From the NCBI GenBank assembly GCA_029565685.1, contig JAKQNR010000045.1:124001-188000 (forward strand): DNA of 64,000 nt. The letters run 5' to 3'. A program made the position numbers and the translations under genes. Under the pieces are notes generated by a model. It was not told the origin of the DNA. It worked only from the letters and a program-made list of their open reading frames with translations, and ran no database searches. The number at the start of each line of letters is the position of its first letter. The stretch's first letter is position 1. Below, one piece after another: positions 34,546 through 45,400 of the stretch. Source of the stretch: a bacterium. GTDB lineage: Bacteria > Zhuqueibacterota > Zhuqueibacteria > Residuimicrobiales > Residuimicrobiaceae.

Positions 34546-36921
34546 ATGCATTCGCTACGCATGCCACCCGCAGCTAAGCTGTTAATCCCTTTCTGCGCAG
34601 GGATTGTTCTGGGAGTGCGCTTCGATTTACCGGCGCTTTGGGTGCTGGCCGCGAGCGCCTTCGGCCTCGTTCTCTGGTTGTGGAGCTATCGACAGCATCA
34701 TCATCGCTTGTCGGCAGCCGCCGCCGCTCTGCTGGTTCTGCTTCTGGCGGCTGTGCGCACAGCGATCCAATACCATCTGGCTGCGCCGAACGAGATAAGC
34801 CGGTTTGTCAGCGCCGAGCCGGTTGCTGTGGAGGGCGTTGTCAGCAGCGCTGTGGCGAACCGATCCGACCATCGTTCCTTTGTGCTCAAGGTCGATTCGG
34901 CGTGGAGCCGCACCCATCATGGGCCGGCGCAGGGCCGGGTTTACGTTCGGCTCTACGATAGCACCGCTGTGTTCAAGTATGGAGACCGGCTTTTACTAAC
35001 AGGCTTTTTACGTCGGCCGGCCGGAGAACGCAATCCGGGAGATTTTGATTACAGCCGCTATCTGGCGGCGCAAGGGATTTTTGCCACTCTGAGCGTGTTC
35101 ATCGAACCGCCGCTGCGGCTGAGCCAGGGCCAGGGCGCTTGGCTCGATCAACGGGTGTTCATGCCGCTGGCCGGTTTTATTCATCAGCTGTTGTACAAAG
35201 CGCTGCCCTTTCAGCAGGCCGCGCTGTTGTTCGGGCTGCTCGTCGGCGACCGTTCGGCCGTGGCTCAAGAGGTGGAAGAGGATTTTCGCAACGCCGGCGT
35301 CATCCATGTGTTGTCGGTTTCCGGCATGCATGTGGGCTTTGTCGTTGCTGCGCTTTTTTTTCTGTTGAAATGGCTGCCGCTACGACCGGCGCTGCGAACG
35401 CTGTTGCTGCTGGCCGGCATCTGGTTCTACGCGCATATAACCGGGCTGGACTCGCCGGTGGCCCGCGCGGCCTTGATGGCCGGTCTGTTTCTGCTGGCGC
35501 CGTTGCTGCAACGGCGGGCAGATCCGGTGAACATCATCGCTGTCGCCGCGCTGATCCTTCTGATGCTGCATCCGCTGCAACTTTTCCTGGCCGGTTTTCA
35601 GCTCAGTTTTGCCGCCTGTCTGGGCATTGTCCTGCTCTATCAACGGCTGCGGATTTACACGGATCTCTGGTTCAACCGTCGCGGTGTTTTTCATCGGGCG
35701 GCCCGGTATTTGGTGGAAATCGTCGCGATCTCTGCCTGCGCGCAAATAGCGACTTTGCCCATCATCCTCTACTATTTTAACAGCCTTCCGCTCATCAGTC
35801 TGGCGGCCAATATCCCGGTGATTCCCTTGAGCGGCGTTATTCTGATAGGCGGTTTTGCTGCGGTCCTGGCCGAAGCGCTCTTGCCGGGCTTGGGCGTCAG
35901 AGTGCTCAAACCCGTCGGCGCGCTGCTGACCCTTTTGATCAACATGGTTCATGGCTTCAGCGTCGTGCCCTTTTCGCATCTCACCGTCCCCCGGCCGTCG
36001 CCGTGGGGCTTGTGGTTGATCTTTGCCGCTTGCGGCTTGCTCTTTTATTGGCAGGAACCTCGGGTGCGAAAATGGCTCTTGGCAGTCACCATTTTGTTGC
36101 TTAATTTAATGGTCTGGCGGCAGGTTCGAGCAGACCCTCATGCGCTGCGTGTCACGTTTTTTGATGTAGGCCAGGGTGATGCGGCGCTTTTCGAATTTCC
36201 GGACCGGCGGACGCTTCTGGTGGATGGAGGCGACCGGACCGCCAAGATCGACTATGGAGAACGGGTGATCGGGCCCTATCTGCGGCGAAGGGGCATCCGG
36301 CGCATCACCGATGTGGTAATTACCCATCCGCATGCGGATCATTTGGGCGGTATAGCATATATAGTGAAGCATTTCAGCGTCGGCCGCATTTTGAGCTCAC
36401 CGGTGGTTTATCAGGATGCGCTCACCAAAGAGCTGGACAGTCTCGCGGTGGTCCGAGGCGTCCGCCGCCAGACCCTGTGCCGTGGAGACAGTCTGGGCGG
36501 ATATCGTCATTCCACCGTGCTGGTGCTGAATCCCGCATGCTGCGACGCCGCGGCGACGGACGATGACCTGAATGACGCTTCTATCGTTCTCAAGGTCCTC
36601 TTTGGCCGTACCTCCTTTCTGCTCACCGGGGATGCGGGGACCAGCGTGGAGGCCCAATGGCTGGGATGGAAGGAGCTGATCAAGTCCGATGTGGTTAAAG
36701 TGGCGCATCATGGCAGCCCTTCCGCCAGCAGTGAATCGTTCTGCCGCTGCGCCAGCCCCCGCTATGCGGTGATCAGTGTCGCGGAATATAACCGGTTCAG
36801 CCTGCCCTCGCCGGAGGTGATGGCGCGCTGGGAGGCTGTCGCCGGTCAGGTGGTCCGTACTGCGGACAGCGGTGCGGTTGTGTTTGTCAGCAACGGCGAG
36901 AGAATGCAGCGCATTCGATAA
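34546..36921 (+). CDS. comEC: ComEC/Rec2 family DNA-uptake channel with metallo-beta-lactamase domain
   Basis: 791 residues. N-terminal membrane spans and an OB-like periplasmic region (LLTGFLRRPAGERNPGDFDYSRYL) precede the competence domain (LLVGDRS, VIHVLSVSGMHVGFV, AALMAGLFLL) with many spans. A C-terminal metallo-beta-lactamase fold has THPHADHLGG (His594, His596, Asp598, His599), FDVGQGDAALFE and VAHHGSPSASS. It imports single-stranded DNA across the inner membrane in natural transformation, and the lactamase-like domain probably degrades the other strand. The ATG at 34546 has GGGAG at the right distance; the longer frame to 34432 gives no family-like sequence. The 141-base gap before it holds nothing I recognise. 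No other com gene is in the window. Confidence 0.93.
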   Translation: MHSLRMPPAAKLLIPFCAGIVLGVRFDLPALWVLAASAFGLVLWLWSYRQHHHRLSAAAAALLVLLLAAVRTAIQYHLAAPNEISRFVSAEPVAVEGVVSSAVANRSDHRSFVLKVDSAWSRTHHGPAQGRVYVRLYDSTAVFKYGDRLLLTGFLRRPAGERNPGDFDYSRYLAAQGIFATLSVFIEPPLRLSQGQGAWLDQRVFMPLAGFIHQLLYKALPFQQAALLFGLLVGDRSAVAQEVEEDFRNAGVIHVLSVSGMHVGFVVAALFFLLKWLPLRPALRTLLLLAGIWFYAHITGLDSPVARAALMAGLFLLAPLLQRRADPVNIIAVAALILLMLHPLQLFLAGFQLSFAACLGIVLLYQRLRIYTDLWFNRRGVFHRAARYLVEIVAISACAQIATLPIILYYFNSLPLISLAANIPVIPLSGVILIGGFAAVLAEALLPGLGVRVLKPVGALLTLLINMVHGFSVVPFSHLTVPRPSPWGLWLIFAACGLLFYWQEPRVRKWLLAVTILLLNLMVWRQVRADPHALRVTFFDVGQGDAALFEFPDRRTLLVDGGDRTAKIDYGERVIGPYLRRRGIRRITDVVITHPHADHLGGIAYIVKHFSVGRILSSPVVYQDALTKELDSLAVVRGVRRQTLCRGDSLGGYRHSTVLVLNPACCDAAATDDDLNDASIVLKVLFGRTSFLLTGDAGTSVEAQWLGWKELIKSDVVKVAHHGSPSASSESFCRCASPRYAVISVAEYNRFSLPSPEVMARWEAVAGQVVRTADSGAVVFVSNGERMQRIR

Positions 36922-36954
36922 TCGCATGAAGATCATCAAGGAAGGAAATTGAAT

Positions 36955-37605
36955 ATGACTGAAAAAGAAAAGAACCTGCAGTCGCTCATGGACAGCGGCA
37001 TCGTCGCCATCGTACGGGCGAATACATCGGAGGGACTGCTTCGAGTGGTAGAGGCGATTGAAAAGGGTGGAGTGCGGGCCATCGAGGTCACCATGACCAC
37101 GCCCAAAGCTATAGAAACGATCGCCGCGGTGACGGAAAAGTATCAGGGCGATGTCCTTGTCGGTGTGGGAACGGTTCTGGACGAGGCCACTGCCCGTATG
37201 GCTATATTGGCCGGAGCGAAATTTGTCGTCGCGCCGAACCTGAACGAAGAGGTGGTCAGGACGGCGCGGCGCTACAGCCGCATCGTCATGCCGGGCGCGT
37301 TTACGCCCACTGAAATCGTGCGTGCCTGGGAAGCCGGCGCGGATGTAGTCAAGGTGTTTCCCACCTCTTCCGTGGGACCTGACTATATCAAAGATCTCAA
37401 GGGCCCGTTGCCCCATATCTCGATGCTGCCCACCGGCGGAGTGACGGTGGACAATGCCGGCGCTTTTATCAAAGCAGGCGCCTGTGCGGTTGCAGTGGGC
37501 GGCAATTTAGCGAGCGCCAATGCGATCAGCGAAGGACGGTATGAAGAGATCACGCAAAACGCCGCTCGATTCGTCGAGGCGGTTAAAAAGGCTCGGGCGA
37601 AATAA
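36955..37605 (+). CDS. eda: KDPG/KHG-type aldolase
   Basis: 216 residues. The sequence fits the class I 2-keto-3-deoxy-6-phosphogluconate aldolase family: GIVAIVRA at the N-terminus, IEVTMTTP with the active-site Glu, GVGTVLDEA, FVVAPNLNEEVV, MPGAFTPTEI, the Schiff-base Lys133 in VVKVFPTS and LPTGGV. It cleaves KDPG or related keto-deoxy acids to pyruvate and an aldehyde. The ATG at 36955 follows GGAAGG. The stop is directly followed by the ATG of the pseudokinase gene, so eda leads a tightly packed unit with genes of quite different type; the link is probably transcriptional only. Confidence 0.92.
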   Translation: MTEKEKNLQSLMDSGIVAIVRANTSEGLLRVVEAIEKGGVRAIEVTMTTPKAIETIAAVTEKYQGDVLVGVGTVLDEATARMAILAGAKFVVAPNLNEEVVRTARRYSRIVMPGAFTPTEIVRAWEAGADVVKVFPTSSVGPDYIKDLKGPLPHISMLPTGGVTVDNAGAFIKAGACAVAVGGNLASANAISEGRYEEITQNAARFVEAVKKARAK

Positions 37606-39498
37606 ATGACCGATTCTCTTCACGGCTATCGTATCAAGGCGACGCTGCTGAACGGACCGGTTTGGCAGCTGTTTGAGGTCGAGACCGCTGATGGACAAGC
37701 GGTCTGGCTAGCCCGTCTGCATCATGATTTCGTCGATGAGCAGTCAACCGCCTTGGTGCAAGAGTGCTATCGTGAAGGATATGGGCTGCGTCACCCCCAC
37801 ATCTTGGAACTGCTGCATTTGGACGCAGACGAACGAACGCCCTGTCTGCTGTATGAGCCCCTTAAAGGCGCTGTGCCTTTGTTTCAATATATAGTCGATC
37901 ATCCGCCCGACTCCGCCACCGCCGTGCAGTGGGTGCTGCAGATTTGTCAAGCCCTGCAGCATGGCTATCTCCACGGCGTGTCGCACGGCTGCCTGGGCTG
38001 GTCCTCTCTATTCCTGACCAAACAGGGCTTCATCAAAGTGGCTTTTTTCGGCAGCAGCCGGTTGTTCGCCTATGGCTGTCAAAGCCGGCCGAGCCTGTTC
38101 ATGCCCTATGCCCTGTTGTCCAGTCCGCAAAGATTGCGTACGCCGGACAAAGTGAGCATCAGCGATGAACTGTACACCCTTGGCGCGCTCTACTATCAGC
38201 TCCTGACCGGGGATTACCTGTGTCAATCTCGGACTCTAGCGGAGCTCATTGCAGAAAAGATGGAGCCGTGGCAGACGCGCAAACCACTCGGCGAAAAAGA
38301 GACGTTGCTGCTCGACCGGCTGCTGGAGCCGAATCCGTCTCTGCGTTTTTCCAATTGCCGCGAAGTGATCGATGCGATCCAGCCGCCTGAGCCGGAAGCA
38401 GCCGCAAGCCCGTGGACCGAAGCAGAATCCACTCCGCTCAAGTCCAAGTTGTTCGAGTGGAGAAAAAAAGCGCAGCAGCTGTTCAGTTCTACGCTGGTGG
38501 GCATGAAACGGCGGATGGCGCTGACGCTGGTTCTTTTAGCTATGCTTGTCTTTGTCTCTTTGTTGGTGACCTGGATCTCCGAATTGGGTCATGACCAGTG
38601 GAAAGATCAGGCGCTCTACCAGGCGTTCATCTCCGAACAGGATTCCCTGCGATCGTTGCAAAGGCGAAACCAGGAGAGGGCCGAGCGGGTTGCGCCGCCC
38701 ATCCATGATTCCAAGTCTTTGTCCCGCCAAGCCAGCGTCGGCTCCGGCGAGGCTAGGAAAGAGGCGACCGGCGGCGTAACGGCTGTGGACAGCATCGGCG
38801 TACAATTTGTCACCTTGACGGTTTCCGCTCAAATCGATTCAACGCTGACAGTCGCCGACGTCTATGTCAACGACAAGCTGGAAGGTCAATCGTCGCTCTA
38901 CGGACCTCTCATCATTCAAGGGTTGTCGGCCGCACGCAGCTATACCGTGCGGGTGCAGAAAGAGGGCTATGCGGTGTGGCAGAAAACGGTTACGATTTCC
39001 GCAGACGCGGACAATGTCTTGCAGGCCCGTTTGCTGCCATTGACCGATGCGCTGCGCCGGTACACTTTCAGCCGGGTGCCCTTCGCCGACCGGCTCAGCA
39101 TCGACGGCAAGCTGCCTTCCATGGCGCTTCCGCTGGAAGTGGACCTGGTTCTCGGCGTCCATGAACTTCGCTACAGTGATACAGCCAGCGGTTTTCAATG
39201 GACCACTTCGCTGACATTGGATTTGAACTCTGCCAGAACCATTTCCTATCCGCCCGAACAGGTCGGTATGGGTCGGCTGGCGGTGGTGCTGTCAAATCCT
39301 GCGCGTTATGGCTACGCGTTCGTTTATCTGCCGGGACAAAGCCGCACCCAGACAACGCCCTTTCGACAGCCTATGGCGGTGGGTCGTTACGCTTTACGCA
39401 TTTTTCGCGATGGTTTTCGAACGATTCCGTCCGATACGACTATCTTTATCAAGCCGAATGAAGACTTGAACATTGTGGTACAAATGAGTCCGATGTGA
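37606..39498 (+). CDS. membrane pseudokinase with periplasmic PEGA repeats
   Basis: 630 residues. Residues 1-265 follow a Hanks-type protein kinase fold, but every catalytic position is changed. The ATP-binding Lys is Arg37 (VWLARL), HRDLKPxN is H-G-C-L-G-W-S-S (127-134, so catalytic Asp is Cys129 and Asn is Ser134), and DFG is F-F-G (147-149). The rest of the fold (DELYTLGALYYQLLTGDY and a final NPSLRF in place of DPxxR) is kept. One membrane span lies at about 305-325. The outer part holds a clear PEGA domain (about 415-482: VYVNDKLEGQSSLYGPL, AARSYTVRVQKEGY) and two further PEGA-like units. It is likely a non-catalytic sensor or scaffold with a cytoplasmic head and an envelope-facing tail. 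The start abuts the eda stop and the stop overlaps the next gene. Confidence 0.8.
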   Translation: MTDSLHGYRIKATLLNGPVWQLFEVETADGQAVWLARLHHDFVDEQSTALVQECYREGYGLRHPHILELLHLDADERTPCLLYEPLKGAVPLFQYIVDHPPDSATAVQWVLQICQALQHGYLHGVSHGCLGWSSLFLTKQGFIKVAFFGSSRLFAYGCQSRPSLFMPYALLSSPQRLRTPDKVSISDELYTLGALYYQLLTGDYLCQSRTLAELIAEKMEPWQTRKPLGEKETLLLDRLLEPNPSLRFSNCREVIDAIQPPEPEAAASPWTEAESTPLKSKLFEWRKKAQQLFSSTLVGMKRRMALTLVLLAMLVFVSLLVTWISELGHDQWKDQALYQAFISEQDSLRSLQRRNQERAERVAPPIHDSKSLSRQASVGSGEARKEATGGVTAVDSIGVQFVTLTVSAQIDSTLTVADVYVNDKLEGQSSLYGPLIIQGLSAARSYTVRVQKEGYAVWQKTVTISADADNVLQARLLPLTDALRRYTFSRVPFADRLSIDGKLPSMALPLEVDLVLGVHELRYSDTASGFQWTTSLTLDLNSARTISYPPEQVGMGRLAVVLSNPARYGYAFVYLPGQSRTQTTPFRQPMAVGRYALRIFRDGFRTIPSDTTIFIKPNEDLNIVVQMSPM

Positions 39499-42400
39499 TG
39501 TCGCTTAATGCTGCTAAAACGGGTTTACTGCTTTTGCTCTGTTGTGCCGGGTTGGTGTACAGCCAGGCCAATTTAGCCGTTGTCTCTGTCACGCCTGAAG
39601 CGAATTTTATCAACGCGGATCCCGGCAGCGTGGTTCGGGCTGTTTTCAACGCTCCGCTGGACAGCACGGCTGTCGAGCCGGGCGCTCTGGCGGTATACAG
39701 CCGGCAGTCCGGCCGGGTTCTTGGACAGGCGAGCTATGATTCGGTCCATCAGGCGCTGCTGTTCGTTCCGCAATCCAGTTTTTCACCCGGCGATCAAATC
39801 ACCGTGGTGCTGACCAATCGGCTCACCGGTCTCCAGGGCGAGCGTCTGCGAAACGGTTATTGTTGGCAATTTATGGTGGGCGCGGCCAAGGGCGCTTTCA
39901 ATTTCCAGACCCACCATCTGATCACCGGAATGGAAAACTCGAGTCTTGTCGCGTGTGATCTGAATGCCGACGGCCTCCCAGAGGTCGCAGTGGCCGGCGT
40001 TCAGGGGGGAAAAAATCTGATCAAGTTCGCGCATATCGCCGGCCGCCGGTTCGAGACTTTTGCCGAGGTGGAGATCCCTTCGGCTGTGCGCCCCCTCTAT
40101 GCGGCGGATCTGGACGGCAACCATGTACCGGATGTGATCGCCCTGCATCGCAAATCCTATTCTTTCTCCGTCTGTCCTCTGGATTCTTCCGGAAATCCCA
40201 GAGCTGTAAAGACCTATGTTTTGCCCTCGCCGTTGATTGAACCGCGTTCTGCGGCTATCGGCGATCTGAACGGCGATGGCTCTCTCGATGTCGTGATCTA
40301 TGGACGCATCACCTCCAATATGAGTCTGTTCTCGCTCATGGTTTATTTGAACGACGGCCGGGGCGGGCTGGGCGACCGGGATGCTCCTTCTCACAGTTTT
40401 TATCGAGTGCTCAAGGGGGAATATGCGCTGGCTGCGGACCTGAATCAGGATGGCTGGATGGACCTCAGCGTCACACGGTCATCCTCCGGCCTGTCCTTCG
40501 GCTATTTTTTTCATCCAGGCAATCTATTGGATTTTCCCAACTCGCCGACCATGATAAACGGCGTCAGCGGCGATCTGGAGCATGCGCTGGCAGCGGATGT
40601 GAACAGCGACGGACAATTGGATCTGTTGACCTCTGACATCAATACCAGTCAAATAAGCGTCTGCTTGGGCAAACGGTCTGACACTGGACAATTAACCTTT
40701 GCCAGACCAACGTTTTTTTCCGCCACGCCGGCTACCAATTGGATGGAATGCGGCGATGTGGACGCTGACGGCGATTTGGACCTGGCCACGTTGGGCAGCA
40801 AGCAGAATACTTTTATGCTGCTCCGCAATGACGCTGGAGTGTTCTCGGAGCAGAACACTTTTATGCCGTCGAGCAAACCCCGGCAGTTCACCGCAGCCGA
40901 TTACAATCAAGACGGTTCTGTGGATTTTCTGGTGCTGAATCAGATCGACACCTTGACCATTCTACAGAACAAAAATGTCCCCAACCAGCCGCCCCTGGCG
41001 CCGTCGCTGCTGTCGCCGGCGAACGAATCGCATCAATCCTCCTCATCCGTGCGCTGCGTCTGGCGCGCGCCTGTGGATGCGGACGGCGATTCTCTACATT
41101 TCCGCGTCGAGTTGACGCGCAATCAGCTGACTCCGGTTGTGTACGATTCACGGATCAATCCCGAACTGTTTTCGCCTCGGCCGCCCGCGGCCTCAGGAGC
41201 TGATTCGGTCGCATTGCAGGTGAACCTTGCCACAGAGGGCGTCTACCGCTGGAATGTACAGGCGCGCGACCATGCCGACGGCGGGCTGATCTCCGAAACG
41301 CGCACGTTGATCATCGATCGCACTGCACCGGTCCTTCATCGTATCGATCTGCTCGATGCGATCGTGCAAAACTGGATCAATCCCCTGGATACCGGTGCGG
41401 AGACTTCGGTTCAATTGACCTATACGGAGCTGTATCCCGATTCGGCCGTGCTGGAGTTGACCGGCACCGGCCAGCCGCAGATTAAAACCTCGCTGACCGG
41501 CGGCAGCCTTCAAAGTCTGGTTTATAAGCTGCCGATCGATTATCTGGCAGACGGCGTTCATCCGTTGGCCGCCCGTCTGATCGATAAGAGCGGTCTGCGC
41601 AGTACGCTGACCAGTGAGTTGCGGATCGATCAGACGCCTCCGTACGGAACCCTCATCACCACCGCCCAAGATACGGTGTCCTCGGTCGCCATTCCTGTCT
41701 CCATTGTGCCTGGAAACGATGGCGCCGGCAGCGGCCTGTCCGGCGTTTACCGCATTCAGGTCAGCGTCGACGGCGGGCCGTGGCAGGTATGGGTGAACCA
41801 AACGACGGCCCGCGATACTGTTTTCTACGGCGCGCATCTGAAAGAGTATGCCTTTGAAGCGGCTGCCTTTGACCGGGTCGGCAATTTCGAGGGGTTTCAG
41901 AATAAAGCAGAGACCCATGTCTATGTCGACACCACCGCTGACGACCAGACGGCCCCGGGCAAACCGACCGGAGTGCTGGCCAATGGCGCCAATCCCAGTC
42001 CCTGGACGCGGCAGGAAAACTTTTCCATCTCTTGGCAGCTGCCGCAGGATGAAAGTGGGATTAAAACGTTGTACTATAAATTAGGATCCGCACCTCAATC
42101 CAATCAGGATTTCAGCGGTTCTCTGGCGCCGCAACCGCCGATGCAGATTTTGCTGGCGACCGAAGGCAGCCTGCCGCTTTACCTTTGGCTCATGGACGGC
42201 CGCAACAACGTCGACTACCGAAATTCCGCCAGTGTGCTGCTGCGCCGGGATACGGTTTCGCCGCAGCTGTATCAAGCGACTTTTCGCGATGCGGCTTTTA
42301 TCGACGCCCTGAAGGCGTCCTGGTTTAATCCCAGAACCACGGCCAGCGTGGTTGCGCAACTGATTTATGATGAATGGCATCCGGCCAGAGCCGAAGTGTA

Positions 42401-45400
42401 TGTCGATTGGTTGAACCGGACCATCACCAGTACCTCTCTGGCAGCAGGAAATCAGGTGCAAGCCGCGCTGCCGCTTTCGACCAGCGGCGTACAGGATCGT
42501 GGGTATGACCTGACTTTTCTTCTGGTGGATTCCACCGGCAATGAGGATCGATTGGTTGCGCGTCTGGCATTTGATCAAACTTCGCCGCGCGGCTGCGTGG
42601 CTTTCTCTCCAGTGCGCAAGAGCACAACCGAGCAGTTCCCGGTGAGTTGGACCAGAGGAGAGGATGGCAATGGCAGCGGTGTGTCGGATCGATTTGATGT
42701 GTATGTAAGCAGCAACGGCGGCGCCTGGCAGAGATGGCTGTCCGATACGCCGCTCACCGGCAGCACTTTTATGGGAATCCATGGCCGGCGCTACGAGTTC
42801 GAGGCTGTCAACAAAGACCGCGTCGGCAATGTGGAGCCGTTGCTGTCGCTTGCTGAGACAATGGTTGAAGTGGACACCACCCTGGACGATATGACTCCGC
42901 CGGCAGCTCCACTGCTGCTGTCCGCCGGAGGCAGTCCCGCCGCCAGCCCCTGGCAGACGCAACCGGTGTTTCAGATCACCTGGCAGGTTCCGGCTGATGA
43001 GAGCGGTGTGGTCAAATCTTATTATAAACTCGGCTCTGCACCAGCCAGCCAGACAGATACTACCGGCTCCTCCAGTGCCGCAGGGCCCCTGTCGATCACT
43101 CTGATGCAGGAGGGCCAAAAGCCGCTCTATGTTTGGCTTAAGGACAGGAACGGCAATGTGGATTACAGGAATCACGCTCAGGTCCTGTTGCGCTATGATA
43201 AACTGCCTCCGGACATCGTCAGCGTGTCTGCCGTCAGGCCGACGGCCGCTTTTACCGACAATCGGCCAAGAGCGTGGTATGATGCAAAAAAAACGTCGGG
43301 TTGCACTTTGTCCATCACCTTTTCAGAAACTCAACCCGAGAGTCTGATCATCGGCCGCCCTGGATTAGGTCCGGACATCAGAGTGACTGATTTTACCTCC
43401 ACCGGCCTTTCGCAGACGGTCGATGTGCCTTTGACCTGGAGTGGCAGAGCCGACGGCCGCTACGCTCTTTCGCTGCGCCTGCGCGATGCAGCTGCTCGCA
43501 TCGATACCACCAGTTTCTATCTCGGGCTTGATTCTACGCCGCCGGTGCAAGTGCAGGCATTCGCCGCGGACACCAGCAGTGAAGCGGTGTTTACGGTGAA
43601 CTGGACTACAGGAACCGATGCAGGCAGTGGATTGTCCGGCGTCTATCAGGTGATGGTTCAGGAAAACGGCGCTCCTTGGCAGGTGTGGTTGGCGCAGACG
43701 ACCAAAAGCAGTGAAAGCTTTAACGGCCGTCATGGCAACACCTATCGATTTGAGGCCAGCGGCAAGGACCATATGGGTTTATGGGAACCGCTCCTGGGAA
43801 AAGCCGAGGCGGTCGTGGTGGTCGACACTACCGCTGATGACCGGACCGCCCCTTCATCGCCGCTGAATGTGCGGGTGCGCGATGCCGAGGGTGGGGCCTG
43901 GCAAAAGAACGCTCTCTTTCACATTCTCTGGGACGCGCCTTTTGATCCCAGCGGTCTGAAATCGCTTTTTTATAAAACCGGCGCTGCGCCGGCCGGCAAT
44001 GCGGATTTCAGCGGGGTGATCCCGGCCGACAGCCTTTTATCCTTGACCCTGAGTAAAGAGGGTCGAACGCCGCTGTATCTTTGGCTGATGGACCGCCGTG
44101 ACAATGTCGATTATCGCTCCGCAGCCATGATCATGCTGGGCTATGATCCTACGCCGCCGGCCTTGACTGCGTTGACGTTTACGAATACAGGTTACGGCGC
44201 CAACTGGTTCAATCCCGCGTTGACCAGCGAAGCCTCGGCGCGGTTGCGCTATTCTGAAAAGCATGCGGATTCCCTGTTCCTGCGCGCACCGCAGCTGGAT
44301 TTTAACCGGACCTTGGCCAATCCCGGCAGCGGCACAGATATTGAATTCACTTTCAATATACCCATCTCCGGACGCAGCGACGGCGCCTTTCTGCTGACCT
44401 GCACGCTGATCGACAGCGCCGGCAACGCCACCAGCCGCCGGGACACGCTGCGGGTGGATCAGACGGCTCCCACCGGCGTCGTGGCCTTTTCGCAGGAGAC
44501 CTCTGCGGCACAAACGTTTCCCGTCTCCTGGTCCGCGGGACAGGATGGCAAAGGAGTGGGCATCGCCTATATCTACGATGTGTGGGTGAACGACAATCAG
44601 ACCGGTTGGCAGAACTGGCTCAGCCGCAGTCGTTCGCGCACAGCTTCCTTTACCGGCGAGCAGGGACACCGCTACGAGTTTGAAGCCATCGGCTATGACC
44701 TGCTGCAGAACGGCGAACCGCGACTAGGCCGCGCCGAATGCATTACGTTGATCGACACAACGATAAACGATCAAACTCCACCCGCCGCGCCGCTGGAGCT
44801 CTCCTCCTGGCCCGCAGGATGGAGCACCTCGCCGGTTTTTGAACTGAATTGGAAAAATCCTGCGGATGCCAGCGGCATAGCTAAAGCGTATTATAAAGCC
44901 GGAGCGCCGCCGGCGCATGCCCAAGATACCACCGGCAGCTGGCGCGGCAAGCCGCCGGTCGCCTATGTGATGCCTTTCGAAGGCAGCCGCACTCTATACG
45001 TCTGGCTCGAAGACGGCCGCGGCAACGCCGATTTTAACCACAACAGCTCGGTCACGCTTCGCTACGACGCTGCAGCGCCGGTCATCGACAGCCTCTATAT
45101 CCAGAATGCCGTTTATCAGGGCGTGTGGCTGAATCGCCTTTCAGCCGACGAGGCCCTGATGCGAATACAGTACAGCGAGCTTTTTCCCGATTCCCTGCAT
45201 ATTCAACTGCCCGGATCTATGCCGCCGATCTCGCAGCCCGTGTCCCTGGCCGGCAGCCGGCGATGGCTGACTGCTGCGGTGCCGGTCGCGGGTTTGAACG
45301 ACGGCCGTTATGACTTGCCGGTGCTTCTTTCGGATAAAGCCGGACAAGTGGCGGTCGATACTTTGCATTTGGGCGTGGACAGCACAGCGCCGCAAGGCAG

